Made by a program: the position numbers and the translations under genes
In this document: positions 7,849-16,613 of the stretch, piece by piece
Position numbering within the stretch: the stretch's first letter is position 1
Layout of the letters: each line of letters opens with the position of its first letter
Notes under the pieces: generated by a model
The model's database searches: none
Told to the model about the DNA's origin: nothing
The model's input: the letters and a program-made list of their open reading frames with translations, nothing else
Source of the DNA: an uncultured Lachnospiraceae bacterium
GTDB taxonomy: Bacteria; Bacillota; Clostridia; Lachnospirales; Lachnospiraceae
Length of the DNA stretch: 41,279 bases
Direction of reading: 5' to 3'
NCBI GenBank assembly: GCA_910579225.1
Contig: CAJTTI010000027.1
Span: 1 to 41,279, forward strand

Positions 7849-9468
7849 ATGCAGTACGATTTTCTGAACCATTTTCCCCGCCGTATGAAAAGCGTCGGGC
7901 TTCATTTTATGCTGATCCAGAACAGCATCCAGAAGACTACCTGGAAGCAGTACGGTTTTACTTCCGGTGCGGAGCAGATCAATATCATCTATGCGGTCCT
8001 TCTCTATATCATGGAGCAGTCCCTCAGGGAGGAAACTTGTACCATGGATGATATTGGCGCCTATATTGATACTGTCAATGTGCAATATTTCCGGAAAAGC
8101 ATGAATTATGACCAGTGTAAGCAGCTGGGAGACTTTATCGTCAATGTGATTCTTTCCAACGAAGGAAGGGCCATGTATTTTAAAGGCTTTGACTTTCAAG
8201 AGAATGATTATCAGAATATGCATATCAGTTACGTGGCCAATCGCATCGTCTATGTGGATCAGGAATTTCGGCGTACATCTTATTATCTCACCGATGACGG
8301 GTACAATCTGCTGCTCTCCACTCTGGAAATTGAAAATAACATGAAGCTTACAGTTCACGAGATGATCTTTCAGATGCATCTGGAAAAGCAGAGTTATGAC
8401 AGGGCTGTGGATGAGATTAAAAATGTCTTCAACTTGATGCGGGTACAGCTGCAGAAAATCCAGGACGCCTGCAGTAAAATCCGCCGGAATGCGCTGAATT
8501 ATTCTGTGCGGGATTATGAGACGATTCTTCTGGAAAATCTGGATACAATCCAGGACACCAAGCAGAAGTTCCAGAACTATCGGAAGATGGTGAAGAGCAG
8601 GGCCAGAGAGCTGGAGGACAGGAACATCAACGTACAACAGCTTCTTCCCAAAGAGGAAGAGAAGCTGAATCATCTGCGGGAGATTGAGTCTTATTTAAAC
8701 CGGACCATTGATGAGCATCAGAAGATTCTGAGCAGTCATTTTGATCTGAAAGCGCTCTACACAAGGGAGCTGGAGCAGCTTTCTCAGATGTCACTGATCC
8801 GGCGGTTCCCACTGAGATCTGGGTTGTATGACAAGGTTCTGAAGGATGCGGATACCCTCACCAGACTGGATTATTTTCTGCGGCCTTTGTTTAATCAGGA
8901 TATGGAGAAGACCTATAATCTGAATAAAGCGTTTCAGCTTCAGCGTCCGGTCCGAAGGAGAGCAGAGGCGGACAGTGAGGAAGAACTGGATTTTGATGAA
9001 GAGAGCTGGAGACAGGAAAAGGAGCAACATCGTCAGGAGAAGCTAAAAAAATACGAGGGAAGTCTTGGATGCCTTATCCGCCATGCGTCCGGGAAGGACG
9101 GTATCTCCCTTCTGGAACTGAGCAGTCAGATGGGGGAAACAGAACGCGCGGAGCTGATTCCGGATGTGGATATTTTCAAGGAAGTTATGGTGGAGCTGAT
9201 TAAAAACAGGGAGATCGATCTGACGGTTCTTACGAAGGAACGCAGCGAATATATCCAGGACAGTACAGAGGATTTCCAGTTAAATGATATGCTCCTGAAG
9301 CTGGCGGATGCGGAGGCAGAAGCGGGGAATAAACGGATCCGCAGGATTCATATATCCAGGATTGAGGATGGGAGTACGGCGGTTTTCTCCGGGATCCCGG
9401 ACGGAGAAGGAAAGAAAAGAGAGATCCGATGTTCCAATGTGCGGCTTCGGGTGTTCAGAGAGGAATGA
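7849..9468 (+). CDS. jetA: Wadjet protein JetA (MukF-like kleisin)
   Basis: The 539-residue protein is the kleisin-like subunit of the Wadjet condensin. It starts with a winged-helix-like region (residues 1 to about 150, with TSGAEQINIIYAVLLYIM), has long helices in the middle (about 160-320), a charged acidic linker near 375-410 (AEADSEEELDFDEESW) and a C-terminal winged-helix-like region. It lacks any nuclease or ATPase motif, as expected for MukF-like proteins. Identity rests partly on position: it lies between JetD and the JetB/JetC pair in a typical Wadjet operon. AAGGAAGGA precedes the ATG. The next gene starts within 6 bp of its end. Confidence 0.85.
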   Translation: MQYDFLNHFPRRMKSVGLHFMLIQNSIQKTTWKQYGFTSGAEQINIIYAVLLYIMEQSLREETCTMDDIGAYIDTVNVQYFRKSMNYDQCKQLGDFIVNVILSNEGRAMYFKGFDFQENDYQNMHISYVANRIVYVDQEFRRTSYYLTDDGYNLLLSTLEIENNMKLTVHEMIFQMHLEKQSYDRAVDEIKNVFNLMRVQLQKIQDACSKIRRNALNYSVRDYETILLENLDTIQDTKQKFQNYRKMVKSRARELEDRNINVQQLLPKEEEKLNHLREIESYLNRTIDEHQKILSSHFDLKALYTRELEQLSQMSLIRRFPLRSGLYDKVLKDADTLTRLDYFLRPLFNQDMEKTYNLNKAFQLQRPVRRRAEADSEEELDFDEESWRQEKEQHRQEKLKKYEGSLGCLIRHASGKDGISLLELSSQMGETERAELIPDVDIFKEVMVELIKNREIDLTVLTKERSEYIQDSTEDFQLNDMLLKLADAEAEAGNKRIRRIHISRIEDGSTAVFSGIPDGEGKKREIRCSNVRLRVFREE

Positions 9469-9473
9469 TAGTT

Positions 9474-10190
9474 ATGGCATATGAACTTCATACAGTCAGG
9501 CTGAGCCAGGAGATCTTTTATTATTTGCTGGAGCACCATGAGTTAAAAGAAGAGGAGGAAGAGTCGCTCTACCGGGCGTATACGGAGCAGGAGGACGTAC
9601 AGAACCTGGTAAAATCCCAGGGAGAGATTGCAGACAGTAGCATTGAGCGGTACGGGGATGTTATCTATCTGATTCCAAAGGAAGAAAATGATTATCTGGG
9701 ATTTTCCAAGGGTCAGCTGAAGAGTATTCTCTGCCGTTCCGGAGCTACGGATAAAGATTATTATTTGTCCCAGTTTGTGATTCTGACGCTTCTGGTGGAA
9801 TTTTATGACGGTCAGGGGAGCAGCAGTAAGGCCCGGGAGTACATTCGAACCGGGGAGCTGCAGAACTGTATTTCTGCCCGTCTGAAGGAAGGTGCGGAGC
9901 AGATGGACGAGGAGGAAGAAGAGCGGCACGGCATCGCGTTTTCGGATATGCTGCAGGCATATGAGGCGTTGAGATCTGACGAAAAGGGTTCCAGGGCGAA
10001 GACGACCAAGGAAGGATTTCTCCATTATATTCTGCTCTTTCTGGAAAGGCAGGGCCTGATAGAGTACGTGGAACAGGATGAGATGATCAAGACGACCAAA
10101 AAGCTTGACAATTTTATGGACTGGAACCTCCTGAATCAGAACAACTATGGGAGGGTCCTGAAGATATTGGGGGTAAAAAGAGATGAGTAA
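9474..10190 (+). CDS. jetB: Wadjet protein JetB (DUF4194, MukE-like)
   Basis: The 238-residue protein matches the MukE-like, DUF4194-type accessory subunit in size, position and character: mostly helical, with acidic helices (EEEEESLYRAY near 25, EEEEERHGIAF near 145) and a C-terminal winged-helix-like region (GFLHYILLFLERQGLIEY, then MDWNLLNQNNYGRVL). The MukE/JetB subunit joins the kleisin to the ATPase heads. An ATG at 9465 overlaps the jetA stop but has its GAGAGG one base away; the ATG at 9474 has proper spacing and is preferred. Its end overlaps the jetC ATG by 8 bp. Confidence 0.85.
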   Translation: MAYELHTVRLSQEIFYYLLEHHELKEEEEESLYRAYTEQEDVQNLVKSQGEIADSSIERYGDVIYLIPKEENDYLGFSKGQLKSILCRSGATDKDYYLSQFVILTLLVEFYDGQGSSSKAREYIRTGELQNCISARLKEGAEQMDEEEEERHGIAFSDMLQAYEALRSDEKGSRAKTTKEGFLHYILLFLERQGLIEYVEQDEMIKTTKKLDNFMDWNLLNQNNYGRVLKILGVKRDE

Positions 10191-13100
10191 GATCAATACC
10201 GTCCGGCTGATCAACGTCAATTATAACAACAATGCCATTCGCATCAGCGATGAGACCTTTCATTTTCAGGGGGAGAGCACTCTCTTATCCCTTCGAAACG
10301 GCGGCGGGAAATCAGTGTTGGTACAGATGATGACCGCGCCTTTTGTCCACAAGCGCTACAGGGATGCCAAGGACCGGCCCTTTGAGAGCTATTTTACCAC
10401 CAGTAAGCCGTCGTTTATCCTGGTGGAATGGGTGCTGGACCAGGGGGCCGGGTATGTACTGACCGGTATGATGGTTCGCAGGAGTCAGGAGGCGGAGACG
10501 GAGAACGATGAAGGGCTGGACATGGTGACGTTCATCAGTGAATACCAAGAGCCGTGTCTGCAGGATATCCATCATCTGCCGGTGGTGGAAAAAGGGGCGA
10601 AGGAGATGGTCCTGAAAAATTTTGCAGCGTGCAGGCAGATGTTTGACAGCTGGAAAAAGGACAGTTCCCTTCGCTTTTTCTGTTATGACTGTACAAACGC
10701 TGCCCAGTCCAGACAATACTTTGACAAACTGATAGAATACCAGATCAATTATAAAGAGTGGGAGTCGATTATCAAAAAGGTGAACCTGAAAGAGTCTGGT
10801 CTGTCTGAGCTCTTCTCCGACTGCCGGGACGAGAAGGGGCTGGTGGAGAAATGGTTCCTGGATGCGGTGGAAAGCAAGCTTAACCGGGAGAAGAACCGGA
10901 TGAAGGAATTTCAGAACCTGCTGGAGAAATATGTGGCCCAGTACCAGGACAATCAGGCAAAGATCCGGCGCAGGGATATCATCCGTCTGTTCCGGGAGGA
11001 AGCGGGTCCCATCCGGGAGCAGGCAGAGCAGTATCAGGCAGAAGAACAGAAGGAAAAGAAACAGATGCATCTGCTAGCTCGCCTGATCGAGGAGCTGAAC
11101 AGCCTGAAAGGGCAGTCGGAGGAAGCATACAAGGCAGTTCTCGGGAGAATGGATGTAATCCTGGAACAGATCGCCAGGATTGAGTACGAGAAGCTGTCCG
11201 GGGAGCTGTATGGACTGGAGGAAGAGCTTCGTTATCATATGAGCAACCGGGATATGATTGAGACGGAGCAGGACGCATTGAAGCGGGAAGCAGAGGAGGT
11301 GGAGCACAGGCTCCATCTGCTGGCATGTGCCAGGCAGCAGGAGATCTTGTCAGAGATCCGGACAGAACTTCTGGAAATTCGACAGAGAATCCAGATATCC
11401 AGGCAGGAGGAAGCAGACCTTGCACCGGAGCGAAATCGGATCGGCAGGATTCTGTACAGACATTATGAACGGGTGGTTACAGGAAATGAAACTACTATTC
11501 GGAGAAACCGGGAGCAATACAAAGCCATGAGCGCGCAGGCAGTGGTGGAAAAGGAGAAACTGTCCGGGTATGAGTACTCTCTCAGGGAAGAGGCATCCAG
11601 ACAGGGAGCTTTGAGGAGTAAAGCGGAGTCTTATGACCGGCAGGAGGAGCAGTATAACCGCATCTATGGAGAATCACTTGTCCGGAACATTCTGGGAGAG
11701 TACGAGCCAGGTACGCTGGACATTCGCAGGCAGGGGGCAAAGAAGGAGCTGGAGGAGTACGTCCGCCATCGTCAGAGAAAGAAAAAGCAGCAGGAAGCTG
11801 GAGCAGAGCGGCTGAAAAGCCTGGAGCGGAGCCTGCAGGACCTGCATACGGAGCAGGTGCGCAAGGAGGCGGCAAAAGAGCGGCAGGAGGAACTGAAAGC
11901 AATTTATGATGAGGAATTGAAAGCCCGGAAGGTGGTGCTTCAGTATCTGGGCCTTCCCGAAGAGGCTCTCTTTGAAACCAGAGAGATCCTGCAGAGCTCC
12001 GGCAGAAAATTAAAGGAGTTGGACGGTATGCTGCAGAACCTGTATCGGGAGGAGGAGCAGCGTAAGAAGGAGCACCGGCAGCTGACGGAAGGGCGGACCC
12101 TGGAGCTGCCGGAGGCTTTGGAGGCAGAGTTTCTGGAGCTTGGAATGCCCATTGTTTATGGTATGGAATGGCTGCAGAAAAACGGATATACAGAAGAGCA
12201 GAACCGGGAGCTGGTGCACAACCATCCGTTTCTTCCCTACGCCCTGATTATGTTAAGGAAAGAACTTGACAGGCTTGTGAACAGTAAGGGAGAGGTCTGC
12301 ACCTCTTTTCCGGTGCCTATTGTGGTGAGGGAAGAGCTGGAGGAAAAGTCTCCGGACGAGGCTGGCAGCGTTCTGCATTTATTGAGAGTTCATTTTTACA
12401 TGCTGTTTAATGAAAATCTTTTAAATGAAGAGAAGCTGCGTCTGCTGGTGGAGGAAAAGGTCCGGGAGATCCGGAAGGTGCAGGAGTCCATTGAGATACG
12501 CAGAAGAGAATATGATGAATATTATGAGCGGCAGGAGCTGGTGAGGAATCAGTCTGTCAGCAGAGAACAATACGACAAAAATGAAAAATGTCTGCTGGCT
12601 CTTTCACAGGAGATGAAAGCAGTGGCAGAGAAGATCCGGCTGGTGTATAAGGAACAAAATGGGCTGGAGCAGGAATTAAAGTCTCTGGAACGGGAGTTAA
12701 AAGACTCAGAAAAAGAGATGCTTCGACTGCAGAGGCGGCAGGAGGATCTGGAACAGCTCTGCAGGGATTATGCACAGTACGAACAGGACCGGCAGGAGCT
12801 GGAGAGGTGCGGGCGCAGGATCAAACGTCTGGAAGAACAGAAAATGCTGGCAGAGACCAGTATGGAGCGACTGAATGAGAAACAGAAGTCACTGGATCTG
12901 GAAGCCAGCCGTCTGGAGATGGAGAGCAGACAGCTAAAGGAAAAACAGCGTATATATGAGAAGTATGAGGGGGATGAAGGGGAGCAGATGGTCGTTTCCA
13001 AGGAAGCACTGGATGTGGAACTTCTGGAAGCACGGTATCTTGCCATCACCGGCAGCTTGTCCCAGGAACTTCGCAGTATGGAGGAGCAGGAGAGCCGCAC

Positions 13101-14598
13101 TGCCAAGAGATACGAGTCCGCAGCGGAGGACCTGGAGCATGCAAGGCTGCGCTATCATCTGGAGCCGGAGGCATGGAAGGAGACGCCATATAATAAGAAA
13201 GAAGAGCTTCATCAGGAAGTGCTTCTGGAGGACTGCAGACGGAAACAGGAGCAAAAGCAAGTATTCTGGACCGAAGCGGTAAAAAACATTGCAGTGGCAG
13301 AACAACGGAAGAAAGACTGTGTCCGCCGGATACAGGAGACATGCGGAAAGGAAGAACCTCTCCCTAAGAGCGAGATTCAGGAGCAGGATTACGAGGCCCG
13401 GAAAAAAGAACTGGAGTATCAGAGAAAGGAACTTCGAAAAGAAGAAGAGAAGTTAAAAGAACGTCTGCAGGGCTATGAGGAAAACCTGACGGCTTTGTCC
13501 GAATACCATGATTTTCCCTTGGGCGAGCCTGTCGACTGGGAGAGGAAACCAGCGGAAATGGACCGGCAGGAGCTGCGGGATTTCCAGGGGATTCAGGTCC
13601 GGGATTACCGCCAGAGCATGCAGTCCAGGCAGCAGGCAAAGAGCAGGCTGGAGCAGGTGCTGAACCGGGTGGTGCGTATGGAGGCGTTTCAGGAGGATTT
13701 TTATCGGAAGCCCTTGGAAGCTATGCTGGAACTGACGGGTGAGGCAGGACAGGTTCTGCGTCAGCTGTCCACGACGCTGTTGTCCTATGAGAGCTTGATG
13801 GAGAAACTGGAAGTGGATATTTCACTGGTGGGGAAGGAAAAAGAAAAGATCGTGGAGCTTTTGGAGGATTATGTGAAAGAGGTCCATCAGAATATAGACC
13901 GAATCGACGTCAACTCCACCATCAGCATTCGGGAGCGTCCGGTGAAGATGCTGAAAATTCAGCTTCCCCAGTGGGAAGAGAATGAGAATCTTTATCATCT
14001 GCGGTTGCAGGATATGATTGATGAAGTGACCCAAAAAGGACTTCAGATCCTGGCGCAGAACGGAAATGCCCAGGAGTATTTCGGGACACAGCTCACTACG
14101 AGAAACTTGTATGATACGGTGATCGGCATAGGAAATGTGCAGATTCGTCTGTATAAGATCGAGGCTCAGCGGGAATATCCTATCACCTGGACGGAGGTGG
14201 CGAAGAACTCCGGTGGTGAAGGGTTCCTGTCTGCGTTTGTGATCCTGTCCAGTCTCCTTTATTACATGCGGAAGGATGAGACGGATCTCTTTGCGGATCG
14301 AAATGAGGGAAAAGTGCTCCTGATGGATAATCCTTTTGCGCAGACCAATGCGGCCCACCTTCTGAAGCCTCTGATGGAGGTGGCAAAGAAGACCAATACC
14401 CAGCTCATCTGTCTGACCGGACTTGGAGGCGAGTCTATCTACAGCCGGTTTGACAATATCTATGTGCTGAATCTGATCGGGGCCAGTCTGCGGAGCGGGA
14501 TGCAGTATCTGAGAGCAAAGCATCTTAGAGGCGGTGAGCCCGAGACCATGGTTTTGTCTCAGATCCAGGTAATGGAGCAGCAGGAGCTGATTTTTTAA
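10183..14598 (+). CDS. jetC: Wadjet protein JetC (SMC/MukB-like ATPase)
   Basis: The 1471-residue protein is the SMC-like motor of Wadjet. The N-terminal head holds a Walker A motif LRNGGGKSV (Lys43). Two very long coiled-coil arms rich in Glu, Lys, Arg and Gln cover roughly residues 230-1230 and include a central hinge-like region near 620-760. The C-terminal head has the ABC signature NSGGEG at 1342-1347 and the Walker B VLLMDN with Asp1382. The residue after that Asp is Asn1383, where most SMC-like ATPases have the catalytic Glu; the adjacent PFAQTNAAH forms the D-loop. Extrusion and sizing of circular DNA is known for the family. The gene overlaps jetB by 8 bp and ends the operon. Confidence 0.9.
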   Translation: MSKINTVRLINVNYNNNAIRISDETFHFQGESTLLSLRNGGGKSVLVQMMTAPFVHKRYRDAKDRPFESYFTTSKPSFILVEWVLDQGAGYVLTGMMVRRSQEAETENDEGLDMVTFISEYQEPCLQDIHHLPVVEKGAKEMVLKNFAACRQMFDSWKKDSSLRFFCYDCTNAAQSRQYFDKLIEYQINYKEWESIIKKVNLKESGLSELFSDCRDEKGLVEKWFLDAVESKLNREKNRMKEFQNLLEKYVAQYQDNQAKIRRRDIIRLFREEAGPIREQAEQYQAEEQKEKKQMHLLARLIEELNSLKGQSEEAYKAVLGRMDVILEQIARIEYEKLSGELYGLEEELRYHMSNRDMIETEQDALKREAEEVEHRLHLLACARQQEILSEIRTELLEIRQRIQISRQEEADLAPERNRIGRILYRHYERVVTGNETTIRRNREQYKAMSAQAVVEKEKLSGYEYSLREEASRQGALRSKAESYDRQEEQYNRIYGESLVRNILGEYEPGTLDIRRQGAKKELEEYVRHRQRKKKQQEAGAERLKSLERSLQDLHTEQVRKEAAKERQEELKAIYDEELKARKVVLQYLGLPEEALFETREILQSSGRKLKELDGMLQNLYREEEQRKKEHRQLTEGRTLELPEALEAEFLELGMPIVYGMEWLQKNGYTEEQNRELVHNHPFLPYALIMLRKELDRLVNSKGEVCTSFPVPIVVREELEEKSPDEAGSVLHLLRVHFYMLFNENLLNEEKLRLLVEEKVREIRKVQESIEIRRREYDEYYERQELVRNQSVSREQYDKNEKCLLALSQEMKAVAEKIRLVYKEQNGLEQELKSLERELKDSEKEMLRLQRRQEDLEQLCRDYAQYEQDRQELERCGRRIKRLEEQKMLAETSMERLNEKQKSLDLEASRLEMESRQLKEKQRIYEKYEGDEGEQMVVSKEALDVELLEARYLAITGSLSQELRSMEEQESRTAKRYESAAEDLEHARLRYHLEPEAWKETPYNKKEELHQEVLLEDCRRKQEQKQVFWTEAVKNIAVAEQRKKDCVRRIQETCGKEEPLPKSEIQEQDYEARKKELEYQRKELRKEEEKLKERLQGYEENLTALSEYHDFPLGEPVDWERKPAEMDRQELRDFQGIQVRDYRQSMQSRQQAKSRLEQVLNRVVRMEAFQEDFYRKPLEAMLELTGEAGQVLRQLSTTLLSYESLMEKLEVDISLVGKEKEKIVELLEDYVKEVHQNIDRIDVNSTISIRERPVKMLKIQLPQWEENENLYHLRLQDMIDEVTQKGLQILAQNGNAQEYFGTQLTTRNLYDTVIGIGNVQIRLYKIEAQREYPITWTEVAKNSGGEGFLSAFVILSSLLYYMRKDETDLFADRNEGKVLLMDNPFAQTNAAHLLKPLMEVAKKTNTQLICLTGLGGESIYSRFDNIYVLNLIGASLRSGMQYLRAKHLRGGEPETMVLSQIQVMEQQELIF

Positions 14599-14653
14599 GC
14601 AAGTGAAAATATGATTATATTTATGGGATTTGTCGTTTGTTGTGAATCAGAAG

Positions 14654-14682
14654 TGCCTGTTGACACAGACTGTGTACAGGCA
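14654..14682 (+). repeat. Imperfect inverted repeat before the SGNH hydrolase gene
   Basis: The arms TGCCTGT..ACACAG and CTGTGT.ACAGGCA pair over 13 bp with only a 2-nt bulge and a single-base centre. It contains TTGACA at 14660-14665, but no -10 follows at a good distance, and no T-run follows either. It could be an operator or an mRNA hairpin. Confidence 0.6.
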
Positions 14683-14714
14683 ATGTCTGACTGATATGGC
14701 GGGAGAAAAAGATA

Positions 14715-15344
14715 ATGAAAAAATTCAGGATTTTATGTTATGGGGATTCTAATACTTATGGGTTTATTCCGGGGAGAGGCGGCAGGTATAACTGCCACAC
14801 CCGCTGGCCCGGACGCCTGCAGGAGCTGTTGGGCGGCGGATATCAGATAATAGAAGAAGGACTGTGCGGCAGGACGACTGTCTATGAGGACAGGACGGAG
14901 CCTGGCAGGCGCGGCCTGGACCAGATACAGAATGCGGTGGAGAAAAATAGTCCGCTGGATCTTCTGATTATTATGCTTGGAAGCAACGACTGTAAGGTGC
15001 AGTTCGGGGCGTCGGCAACGGAAATCGCGGAAGGGCTTCGGCAGGTGGCAAAAAAGGCGAAGGACGACCGAACAGAAAGCTTTCGTATACTTCTGGTGGT
15101 TCCAGCAGCTATGACGGAGCGGGTTATGCACAGCGGCTTCGGGACGGAATTCGACCGGCGGTCGGTGGAAGTATCAAAGGAACTGGCACGGGAGTATAAA
15201 GCACTGGCGGAGAAATATGGATGGGGTTTTCTTGATGGTACAAAGGCAACACAGGTCAGCGAGATCGACGGACTGCATCTGGACGCGCAGGGGCATGGGA
15301 GGCTGGCGGAGGCAGTATTGGAATGGATAAAGAATATGTTGTAA
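14715..15344 (+). CDS. SGNH/GDSL-type hydrolase
   Basis: The 209-residue protein is a lipase/esterase-fold hydrolase. Block I is GDSNTYG with the nucleophile Ser12, block III is GSNDCK near residue 94, and block V is DGLHLDAQGH with Asp185 and His188, completing the catalytic triad. There is no signal peptide, so it is cytoplasmic. Closest described groups hydrolyse esters such as acyl or aryl esters and acetylated sugars; the actual substrate cannot be told. GGGAGA lies before the ATG. It stands alone between Wadjet and the AT-rich cassette. Confidence 0.9.
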   Translation: MKKFRILCYGDSNTYGFIPGRGGRYNCHTRWPGRLQELLGGGYQIIEEGLCGRTTVYEDRTEPGRRGLDQIQNAVEKNSPLDLLIIMLGSNDCKVQFGASATEIAEGLRQVAKKAKDDRTESFRILLVVPAAMTERVMHSGFGTEFDRRSVEVSKELAREYKALAEKYGWGFLDGTKATQVSEIDGLHLDAQGHGRLAEAVLEWIKNML

Positions 15345-15429
15345 TGAAGGTTGCCAACCACTAAAATATGCAGTCAAAGAATATACAAGATACAATCAGA
15401 TAAAATATAAAGAAAAGAGGGAAAAAGGA

Positions 15430-16611
15430 ATGAAGATCATGTCCAAGATTATAGATCATAGAATTAATAGTATTAATTTGTATGTAGAAACTACTTTTGG
15501 AGAGTATTTAAGTTTTGCTGATCAAATAATTAAAAATAATGAACTGCAGAGAAAAAGAGTGAAGACCTCTAAAAGTGTATATTCGCTTTTGAAAGACGAC
15601 TTAAAAAAGGGTTGTGTGATGCCGCCGCTTGTATTGGCAGTGACACAGACGGACGTCATTGATGCAGATGAAATTGATGAAGATGAACTGTTGGAATATA
15701 TAAAAGAAAATACAGAAGATGTCCTTATTTTGGACGGTCTGCAGAGAACCTATACATTATTGGATGCCAGAAGCGAGATGGAAAAAGAAGGCAGGAAAAA
15801 AATGAAAAAGTTTCTGGAATATTCATTGCGCCTTGAAATATATGTGGAAATCAACAGATTTGGAGTTCTGTATCGAATGCTGACGCTGAATACAGGGCAA
15901 ACACCAATGTCTCTGAGGCATCAATTGGAAATGCTGTACAGCGATATGCTGGATACAGAGATTGAAGGTGTAACACTGATACCAGACAATGAAGGAAAAG
16001 CAGACCCTGATGAAGGACAGTTTGTATTTAAGAATGCAGTGGAAGGATTTAATTCCTATATGGGGCGCAACGAGCTTCCAATTGACCGACAAGATTTATT
16101 GGAAAATATTAAAATGATGGAAAATATGTCAGAAGAAAATGTTACTGATGATCTGTTTAAGGAGTTTTTGGAAGGATATATTAAGGTATTTAATACACTG
16201 AGGAAAATAACAGATGAATATGTTCTGACGAAAGAGGATGCACAAGAGTATGAGATTAGCGAGTCACCGTTTGGGAGGAAGGTAAGCAAGATATTTTCCA
16301 CTTCACAGGCTCTGACCGGATATGGAGCTGCAGTTGGGAAAATGAAAGATAATGGGGTAATCACGGACATCAAAGACATTACGGGCATGCTGCGCAGGCT
16401 AATTCAGAAGAATGATGGATACGAGTGGTTTTTAGAGATGCTGCTTAAATTTGACAGGATAAAGGAATCTTCTAAAAAAATAGGAAATGCGCAAAGAATG
16501 TTTTTTCATTATTTTTTCAGAGAATTATTTAATAAAGAAAGTGACTCCTACCTGGATCTTGAGGAGGCTGTGGAAAATGGGTACAAAAAATATAACAGTC
16601 AGGTAAATTAG
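15430..16611 (+). CDS. DGQHR/ParB-like domain protein
   Basis: The 393-residue protein has a DGQHR-like motif ILDGLQRTYTLLDA with Asp102, Gln105 and Arg106, preceded by MPPLVLAV and followed by RLEIYVEI and LYRMLTLNTGQTPMSLRHQLEML. This order is seen in DGQHR proteins (for example DndB-type) and resembles the ParB/sulfiredoxin-like fold of DUF262 nucleases, where the motif is DGQQR. The rest (about 210-393) is helical and unrecognised. The region uses AT-rich codons unlike its neighbours. AAGAGGG precedes the start by 8 nt. The gene ends 2 bp before the HEPN gene, so the two are a unit. Family is inferred from the motif; substrate and function are unknown. Confidence 0.65.
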   Translation: MKIMSKIIDHRINSINLYVETTFGEYLSFADQIIKNNELQRKRVKTSKSVYSLLKDDLKKGCVMPPLVLAVTQTDVIDADEIDEDELLEYIKENTEDVLILDGLQRTYTLLDARSEMEKEGRKKMKKFLEYSLRLEIYVEINRFGVLYRMLTLNTGQTPMSLRHQLEMLYSDMLDTEIEGVTLIPDNEGKADPDEGQFVFKNAVEGFNSYMGRNELPIDRQDLLENIKMMENMSEENVTDDLFKEFLEGYIKVFNTLRKITDEYVLTKEDAQEYEISESPFGRKVSKIFSTSQALTGYGAAVGKMKDNGVITDIKDITGMLRRLIQKNDGYEWFLEMLLKFDRIKESSKKIGNAQRMFFHYFFRELFNKESDSYLDLEEAVENGYKKYNSQVN

Positions 16612-16613
16612 AT

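Noticed and set aside
10183..14598. SbcC, RecN or chromosomal SMC/MukB identity for the large ATPase
   Set aside because: The neighbours are JetD, JetA and JetB types, and no SbcD or ScpA/ScpB gene is near; Wadjet JetC explains the context fully.
14654..14682. Inverted repeat as a Rho-independent terminator of jetC
   Set aside because: There is no T-run after the stem and almost no loop, so a terminator call is not supported.
15345..15375. TTGCCA and TAAAAT as a promoter for the AT-rich cassette; GGTTGCCAACC as operator
   Set aside because: The hexamers are only 5 bp apart and the palindrome is too short to rise above chance; no convincing promoter for the cassette is visible.
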